Program-made: the position numbers and the translations under genes
The notes under the pieces: generated by a model
Databases searched by the model: none
Told to the model about the DNA's origin: nothing
What the model saw: the letters and a program-made list of their open reading frames with translations, nothing else
Shown here: positions 5,384 to 9,295 of the stretch, one piece after another
Position numbering within the stretch: the first letter of the stretch is position 1
Layout: the number at the start of each line of letters is the position of its first letter
Origin: Candidatus Altarchaeales archaeon A3
GTDB lineage: Archaea; Altiarchaeota; Altiarchaeia; Altiarchaeales; Altiarchaeaceae
Reading direction: 5' to 3'
Assembly (NCBI GenBank): GCA_002083985.1
Contig: MTER01000043.1
Span: 1-9,295 of the forward strand
Length of the DNA stretch: 9,295 bases

Positions 5384-6592
5384 ATGATATGTGAAGTTAA
5401 TTTAAACAGAACTGAACAAATATGGTTAAAACCTAATAAATGGTTGAGTTACCTCTGCCACATATCCAAGAACCTGTATAATGAGGCGATATATATCATT
5501 AGACAGGAATTCATTAAAACTGGAAAGTGGATTTCATATAGTAGCCTATGTCATTTATTAAAAACCAGTGAAAATTTTAAAATCCTACCCTCTGGCACAG
5601 CTCAACAAATTCTGATATTAGTAGAGAAAGCGTGGAAATCATTTTTTAAAGCGATGAAGGAATTTAAAAAGCACCCTGAAAAATTTAGAGGAAAACCATC
5701 AATACCAGGATACAAACCAAAGGACGGAGAATTTATGTTGCTGTTCACTAATCAGCAAATCAAAATTAAAAATAGAAATATCCAACTACCTAAAAAGATA
5801 AACCTAATAGTAGGGACAAGATTAAGTGATGATACTGTTATTGGAACTTCTACTATCATTCCAAAAGGGGTGGGTTTTATTCTTAATGTGGTTTATAAGA
5901 AGACAATAAAACCACTACACACTATCACCGCAAGAGTTTTAGGCATAGATATAGGACTTAATAACATCGTAACTATCGTAGACAATATTGGAAGCGTTCC
6001 AATTATAGTCAAGGGCGGTGTTGTTAAGGCAGTCAATCAGTTCTTTAACAAGAGAAAAGCAGAGTTACAAAGTCTTTATGATTTAAGTCGGATTAAAGGG
6101 ACAACAAAGAAATTAAGCAGATTATTAATAAAACGAGACTTAAAGATTAAGGACTTCTTTCATAAAACAAGTAAAAAAATTGTAGAAATCTGCAAGACAA
6201 ACAACATAGACACTATCGTAATCGGACATAACGAAGGATGGAAGCAGAATTGTAAAATGGGAAAGAGAAACAATCAAAACTTCGTGTCAGTTCCATTTGA
6301 TAAACTAATAAAAATGATTAAATACAAAGGAGAGGAGGAAGGCATTAATACGATGCTGGTCAATGAAAGCCATACTTCAAAGTGCAGTTTTTTAGATGGT
6401 GAGGAAATAAAACACCTGGATAGTTATGCTGGTAAAAGAACGAGCAGAGGAATGTTTGTAAGCAGAGCTGGAATAAAGATAAACGCTGATGTGAACGGTG
6501 CATATAATATAATTAAAAAAGCAATTCCAAATGCGTATGCAAATGGAATAGAGGGTGTAGGGCTTCACCCAGTAAGATTAGGAATTTATTAA
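5384..6592 (+). CDS. tnpB: TnpB, RNA-guided RuvC nuclease (IS605 OrfB family)
   Basis: 402 residues, the usual full TnpB length. The N-terminal helix-turn-helix/REC-like region has LYNEA (31-35) and TAQQI (72-76), which are conserved in this family. The RuvC residues are all present: D189 in GIDIGLNN, E284 in VIGHNEGWKQ, and D369 in INADVNGAYNI. The zinc-finger position holds ESHTSKCSFLDGEE (328-341) with a single Cys (C334) instead of the four of the usual finger; this KCSFLD type is a known subgroup, so it need not be a defect. Known TnpB proteins cut DNA guided by an RNA made from the element's right end, and so help keep the element. There is no tnpA partner. The gene appears undamaged. 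Confidence 0.93.
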   Translation: MICEVNLNRTEQIWLKPNKWLSYLCHISKNLYNEAIYIIRQEFIKTGKWISYSSLCHLLKTSENFKILPSGTAQQILILVEKAWKSFFKAMKEFKKHPEKFRGKPSIPGYKPKDGEFMLLFTNQQIKIKNRNIQLPKKINLIVGTRLSDDTVIGTSTIIPKGVGFILNVVYKKTIKPLHTITARVLGIDIGLNNIVTIVDNIGSVPIIVKGGVVKAVNQFFNKRKAELQSLYDLSRIKGTTKKLSRLLIKRDLKIKDFFHKTSKKIVEICKTNNIDTIVIGHNEGWKQNCKMGKRNNQNFVSVPFDKLIKMIKYKGEEEGINTMLVNESHTSKCSFLDGEEIKHLDSYAGKRTSRGMFVSRAGIKINADVNGAYNIIKKAIPNAYANGIEGVGLHPVRLGIY

Positions 6593-6650
6593 AATATTTT
6601 ACAAAGTTGTTAAATTAATTTGCAACAAGCCTAGTGTTATCTCCGGTGTC
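6541..6650 (+). ncRNA. Candidate omegaRNA (reRNA) of TnpB with 20-nt guide
   Basis: In characterised systems the TnpB guide RNA overlaps the 3' end of tnpB, covers the element's right end and carries about 16-20 nt of flank as guide. Here a G+C-rich hairpin inside the last tnpB codons (GGGTG 6553-6557 with CACCC 6566-6570) is followed by the imperfectly palindromic right repeat, ending GCAACAAGC at 6630. The next 20 nt, ctagtgttatctccggtgtc, would be the guide. The boundaries are inferred from family behaviour and not seen directly. Confidence 0.4.
6597..6630 (+). repeat. TnpB right-end repeat, copy A
   Basis: 34 nt from TTTTACAAAGTTG to TTTGCAACAAGC, identical to copy B 54 nt further on. 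It contains a near-palindrome (GTTG ... CAAC) and its last 21 nt are the inverted partner of the left end. Confidence 0.85.
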
Positions 6651-6684
6651 TTTTACAAAGTTGTTAAATTAATTTGCAACAAGC
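6651..6684 (+). repeat. TnpB right-end repeat, copy B
   Basis: Exact 34-nt duplicate of copy A, separated from it by exactly 20 nt of unrelated sequence. It is followed by aaaattggctattatatccg, which would be a second guide if this copy acts as a right end. Confidence 0.85.
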
Positions 6685-6864
6685 AAAATTGGCTATTATA
6701 TCCGCTCAAAATAAAAATTAGAACGCAACGGCTGGTTAAAAACAGAACACGAACAAAGTTTAAGTGTTGCAAAAACAAAAAACAACAAGAGAGATAAAAG
6801 AATTGAATGTTTGTGGCTGAATAAAAACGCACAAAAAAGAACAACACTAAACAAATATTTTTAA
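6681..6864 (+). pseudogene. Frameshifted C-terminal gene remnant
   Basis: From 6715 to TAA 6862-6864 a protein-like frame of 49 codons is open (KLERNGWLKTEHEQSLSVAK, later KRIECLWLNKNAQK and KYF at the end). It has no start codon and follows a TAA at 6712. Upstream, another frame reads KQNWLLYPLK; one extra base in the A-rich run at 6708-6717 would join the two into one sequence. This looks like the 3' end of a gene cut off by the TnpB right end. The 'RIECLWLN' tail recalls the C-termini of some phage DNA methyltransferases, but I would not assign it on that alone. Confidence 0.45.
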
Positions 6865-6895
6865 GTAATGAGCATATTCATCAAAATATCACAGG

Positions 6896-7684
6896 ATGGA
6901 AAATTTCAGAAACAAAATATTTAACGAAGATGTTTTACATATTTTAAAAAAACTACCTGACAACAGTTTAGATATGGTTTATGGCGATCCTGACTATAAT
7001 GTAGGAATTAATTATGCCGGGAAAAATTATACAACAAAATGGAACGATTATATTGATTGGTATATTGAGCTTACTAAAGAGTGCATGAGAGTTTTGAAAC
7101 CGACAGGAAATTTATTTATGATGAATTATCCTAAACAAAATGCACATCTTAGAGTTAAATATTTAGATGAATCGGCATACGATGTTCAGGATTATGTTTG
7201 GGTTTATAATACCAATGTTGGACACAGTCCGAGAAGATTTACAACTGCTCATCGTTCAATATTACATGCGACAAAATCAAAAGAAAACAGTTTTTATAAA
7301 GATAATGTTGCTGTTCCTTATCAGAACCCGACAGATAAAAGAATTCGGGAAAGGATTGCCGATGGACATTTAGGGCGAATGCCTTATAGTTGGTTTTATT
7401 TTGACCTTGTTAAAAATGTTAGCAAAGATAAGACATTTCATTCATGTCAAATTCCTTTACCTCTTGTGGAAATGCTAATTAAATCTTGTACTCAGAAAAA
7501 TGATGATATTTTTATTTTATTTGGGGGTAGTGGCAGCGAATTAGTTTTATGCAAAAATTTAAACCGAAATTTTATCAGTTGCGAGTTACATTTAGAATAC
7601 TATCAAATGATATTAGACCGGTTAGAGAATAATGGAAAAATAAAAGACGAATATAGGCTTGATTTTATTGTAACTTCTCAATAA
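6896..7684 (+). CDS. Beta-class DNA amino-methyltransferase (N6-adenine or N4-cytosine)
   Basis: 262 residues. Catalytic motif IV comes first: VYGDPDYNVG, with DPDY at 31-34 in place of the common DPPY. The substrate region and motif X-like HSCQIPLPLVEMLIKSC (182-198) follow, then the SAM-binding motif I FILFGGSGSE (206-215) and the acidic ISCELHLEYYQMILDRL (227-243). The order IV, X, I marks the beta class of the N6/N4 methyltransferase family (PF01555-like). It would transfer a methyl group to an exocyclic amino group in a short DNA target. No restriction endonuclease is adjacent, so it acts alone as a protective or regulatory enzyme, or its partner lies elsewhere. Codon use looks less A-dominated than in the first cassette. 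ATG 6896 follows CACAGG, a weak ribosome site. Confidence 0.87.
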   Translation: MENFRNKIFNEDVLHILKKLPDNSLDMVYGDPDYNVGINYAGKNYTTKWNDYIDWYIELTKECMRVLKPTGNLFMMNYPKQNAHLRVKYLDESAYDVQDYVWVYNTNVGHSPRRFTTAHRSILHATKSKENSFYKDNVAVPYQNPTDKRIRERIADGHLGRMPYSWFYFDLVKNVSKDKTFHSCQIPLPLVEMLIKSCTQKNDDIFILFGGSGSELVLCKNLNRNFISCELHLEYYQMILDRLENNGKIKDEYRLDFIVTSQ

Positions 7685-7688
7685 ATTT

Positions 7689-7704
7689 TCAAAAACCGGT
7701 TTGA
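7689..7704. other. Palindrome just after methyltransferase stop
   Basis: TCAAAAACCGGTTTGA holds the perfect 10-bp palindrome AAACCGGTTT and a possible 5-bp hairpin (TCAAA/TTTGA), 5 nt after the stop codon. It could be a weak terminator or a protein-binding site; no T run follows it directly. Confidence 0.3.
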
Positions 7705-7709
7705 GATAT

Positions 7710-7838
7710 TTAATTAAGATTTAATATTTAAACATTAAATAACACATACAACGACACAGAATTAAGATTTATAATGTATAGGTCTTAATTAAAATATGGC
7801 ATAACCAAAAATATAATTTTAATTAATATTTAATATTT
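7710..7838. repeat. Cluster of short AT-rich repeats upstream of integrase
   Basis: The 20-mer TTAATTAAGATTTAATATTT at 7710-7729 recurs with one change at 7819-7838. The 12-mer AATTAAGATTTA occurs at 7712-7723 and again at 7760-7771, and an inverted TCTTAATT at 7783-7790 pairs with 7760-7767. Clustered direct and inverted copies before an integrase gene could be integrase arm sites, part of an attachment site, or an operator controlling it. Chance is a real alternative in such AT-rich DNA. Confidence 0.4.
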
Positions 7839-7892
7839 GATAATTTATTCATAATTAAAATAATTAAAAACAAAAATTAATAAAATTTAAAA

Positions 7893-8996
7893 ATGCCTGA
7901 AATTGAAGATAAGAAAAAAATTGAAATTTATCTGAAAGATATTGAAAAAAACGGTAACCTTTCAAAGAAAACAATTACTCAAAGAAGGGCACTTTTAGAA
8001 GTATTTGCTCCAGCGATGCCTGACGGAGAAATACAAGAAAAAGACATACTAAAATTTTATAATGATTTGGGAGATAAGATGACTGTATTTAATAGAGGAC
8101 TAGCAAAAACTACAATTTACCAGTACAAAAACGCAATAAATAAATTTTTGGGTTGGTATGACGGTAGATTTGAAACTGAAAACAATTTAAAGTGGGGCGT
8201 AGATGATTCAATTATCAACCAAAACTTGCGTCGGCTAAAATTATTAATGCAGGTTTCTGTCCCCAAGGGAGTAGGCATCATCATTGAACACAACGAAAAA
8301 ATAAGCATTGCCGACTTTCAAAAAATAATGGCTTCTCCGGATATACCTCTTTACAAGAAAGAATTGTATTATATTCTTGCTTATTTTGGACTTCGCAGAA
8401 ATGCCGAATTATATCCTCTTTTAATTTCAACGGAAGGGACAAAACAAAACGATTGTTGGCTAAACCTCCCAAAAAAAATATTGCACATCGGAAAAACAAA
8501 AACAGAAGCTGGAAGGAGGGAGTTATTTTTTGATGATTATACTGAAAAGGTTTTACTTGACTTCATCCAAAATTTCCGCTTCAAATTGAATTATTCTGTC
8601 GGAAATCCAGAAAAAACAAAAAAATTTATTAAACTATCCAATCCGTATTTATCTGAAAAACAACGGGCACAAAAATTCAGCAATAAGGTATATCATTTGT
8701 GCAAAGAATTAGAAAAAAAATACAGTGTTCTTAATGCAACAAATCCTCACGCTTTTAGGGGGTTATTTTGCACGGAGATGGGCATTTCTATATGTCATTC
8801 TGAAATTAAATTCCCGGATGGTTGCGAAATGTCATCCAATCAATTATATATGGTATTAGAAGGCAAATTTATGGGGCATTCAATAGACAAAACAAAAGAC
8901 GCCTATTTTTCTTCACACACAGAATCACTGCGACAGTTGTGGTTATTGAGACATTACTTTTTAAAATATAACATAAAAATTCCGGAACTTCCTTAA
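7893..8996 (+). CDS. Tyrosine recombinase / integrase
   Basis: 367 residues. The N-terminal SAM-like core-binding domain (about 5-125) is helical, with the typical LSKKTITQRRALLEVF and YQYKNAINKFLGWY helices. The catalytic domain keeps all expected residues: R168 (YFGLRRNAEL), a lysine in the beta hairpin (HIGKTKTEAGRRE, K201 or K203), H286 and R289 (NPHAFRG), H329 (FMGHS) and the nucleophile Y338 (DAYFSS). It would insert or excise the element by site-specific recombination through a 3'-phosphotyrosine link. An insert between the HxxR and H motifs (about 295-320, with two Cys) makes this spacing longer than in XerD. It lies at the right side of the cassette, next to a secreted protein that may belong to the host. 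No tRNA target is visible nearby. Confidence 0.9.
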   Translation: MPEIEDKKKIEIYLKDIEKNGNLSKKTITQRRALLEVFAPAMPDGEIQEKDILKFYNDLGDKMTVFNRGLAKTTIYQYKNAINKFLGWYDGRFETENNLKWGVDDSIINQNLRRLKLLMQVSVPKGVGIIIEHNEKISIADFQKIMASPDIPLYKKELYYILAYFGLRRNAELYPLLISTEGTKQNDCWLNLPKKILHIGKTKTEAGRRELFFDDYTEKVLLDFIQNFRFKLNYSVGNPEKTKKFIKLSNPYLSEKQRAQKFSNKVYHLCKELEKKYSVLNATNPHAFRGLFCTEMGISICHSEIKFPDGCEMSSNQLYMVLEGKFMGHSIDKTKDAYFSSHTESLRQLWLLRHYFLKYNIKIPELP

Positions 8997-9005
8997 AAAT
9001 CCAAA

Positions 9006-9015
9006 TTTATAAATA
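9006..9015 (+). promoter_or_regulatory. TATA-box-like element before secreted-protein gene
   Basis: TTTATAAATA, with an A-rich BRE-like aatccaaa just before it, lies about 40 nt before the ATG at 9052. If the host is archaeal this spacing gives a short leader of about 15 nt. In a sequence this AT-rich a chance match is likely enough to keep confidence low. Confidence 0.35.
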
Positions 9016-9051
9016 CTTGTTTAAAAATAATAAAAAATTAAATTACATACT

Positions 9052-9295
9052 ATGAAAAATCTAAAAATTACCTGGCTTTTTGCTCTTTTTTGTATAATGG
9101 GGGTGGCAAATGTAACTGCTGTAAATTGCGTTAATTGTAGTGATTGCACCAGCAAAATTTTGTCAGGAAACATTGAACTTTCAGCAGATATAAATATAAC
9201 AAATAGCAGTGGTTTTACAGATGGTATTGATTGCATTATTGTTCTAAATTTGGCAAACAAGGTTATTGATTGCAAAGGTCATAAAATAACGGGAT
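9052..9295 (+). CDS. Secreted protein, beta-helix (NosD-like) type, 3' end outside window
   Basis: 81 codons are visible and the frame is open at the right edge. The N-terminus is a signal peptide: MKNLK, the hydrophobic ITWLFALFCIMGVANV, and a likely cut near VTA. The mature part is rich in Cys, Asn and Ile (VNCVNCSDC; NITNSS) and ends with the strand pattern IVLNLANKVIDCKGHKITG. That pattern is typical of the opening turns of right-handed parallel beta-helix surface proteins (PbH1/NosD-like), which are abundant in archaea. Cysteines and N-glycosylation-type sequons agree with export. It probably marks chromosome beyond the integrated element, or a surface protein carried by it. Confidence 0.65.
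   Translation, partial: MKNLKITWLFALFCIMGVANVTAVNCVNCSDCTSKILSGNIELSADINITNSSGFTDGIDCIIVLNLANKVIDCKGHKITG

Larger units (their letters stand above)
5326..6684 (+). mobile_element. TnpB-only (IS605/IS1341-type) element with inverted ends
   Basis: The element has an intact tnpB, no tnpA, and bounding inverted repeats. The left end at 5326-5346 matches the reverse complement of 6610-6630 and of 6664-6684 at 20 of 21 positions. The right end is duplicated, so the outer border is either 6630 or 6684. No flanking target-site duplication is visible, as expected for IS605 relatives. Inverted ends, however, are not typical of that family, which uses subterminal hairpins. Mobilisation would need a transposase supplied in trans. 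Confidence 0.65.

Noticed and set aside
6597..6684. Ordinary CRISPR array made of the two 34-nt repeats
   Set aside because: Only two repeats, a 20-nt interval, and the repeat is the TnpB element's own inverted end; no cas genes nearby.
7167..7373. 68-codon + strand ORF inside the amino-methyltransferase gene
   Set aside because: Lies wholly within the conserved methyltransferase frame and has no own start signal or family features.
1..9295. tRNA gene as integration target
   Set aside because: No cloverleaf or T-loop-like GGTTCRA sequence was found by eye on either strand near the integrase or the window ends.

Overview
This is a strongly AT-rich window (roughly 30% G+C by eye) in which every convincing gene lies on the + strand. 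It looks like the accessory part of a mobile or viral element that runs into a tyrosine integrase and then a secreted surface-type protein. The host lineage is not certain. The last protein has a signal peptide followed by a Cys/Asn-rich sequence of parallel beta-helix type, and it sits behind a TTTATAAAT box. Both remind me of AT-rich archaea, for example DPANN or Altiarchaeota-like genomes. On the other hand, nearly all gene starts lack a Shine-Dalgarno motif and follow A/T-only leaders, as in Bacteroidota. I leave both options open. No tRNA, rRNA, capsid, portal, terminase, replication or cas gene is visible.

Layout. Positions 1-4236 hold a tightly packed co-directional cassette: a partial ORF and a small overlapping ORF; a Cys-rich zinc-knuckle protein joined by an ATGA overlap to a small phage-type cytosine-C5 methyltransferase-like protein; two unrecognised proteins, one with a paired CxxC; an ASCH/PUA-like protein; a P-loop kinase-like protein; and a two-helix membrane protein. 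Most of these genes follow a leader made of TAAA/ATAA units.

Positions 4237-4393 hold the most striking feature: two tandem copies, read on the minus strand, of a sequence that reproduces the Cas12a (type V-A) crRNA handle AATTTCTACTATTGTAGAT. The copies are 45 nt apart, have no room for an ordinary spacer, and have no cas gene in the window. A viral mini-array or an RNA anti-CRISPR (repeat mimic) is the best hypothesis.

Positions 4394-5325 hold a small-protein island. It contains a tandemly duplicated Cys-rich module, an overlapping membrane peptide of 48 residues, a zinc ribbon, and a third Cys-rich module that has lost its start codon.

Positions 5326-6684 hold a TnpB (IS605 OrfB-type, RuvC RNA-guided nuclease) element. 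Its gene is intact and bounded by 21-nt inverted repeats that match at 20 of 21 positions. The right end is present twice as identical 34-nt repeats separated by exactly 20 nt, a repeat-spacer-repeat arrangement unusual for TnpB. Just beyond it is a frameshifted gene remnant.

Positions 6896-8996 hold a beta-class amino-methyltransferase with a DPDY motif and, after an AT-rich repeat-bearing gap, a complete tyrosine recombinase. Positions 9052-9295 begin the secreted protein, probably host chromosome or a surface cargo gene.

Taken together, the genes suggest a mobile element equipped for coexistence or conflict with its host: two DNA methyltransferases of different chemistry, a possible CRISPR decoy, an RNA-guided nuclease element, several small zinc-binding proteins and an integrase. 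The functional links are inference from proximity.
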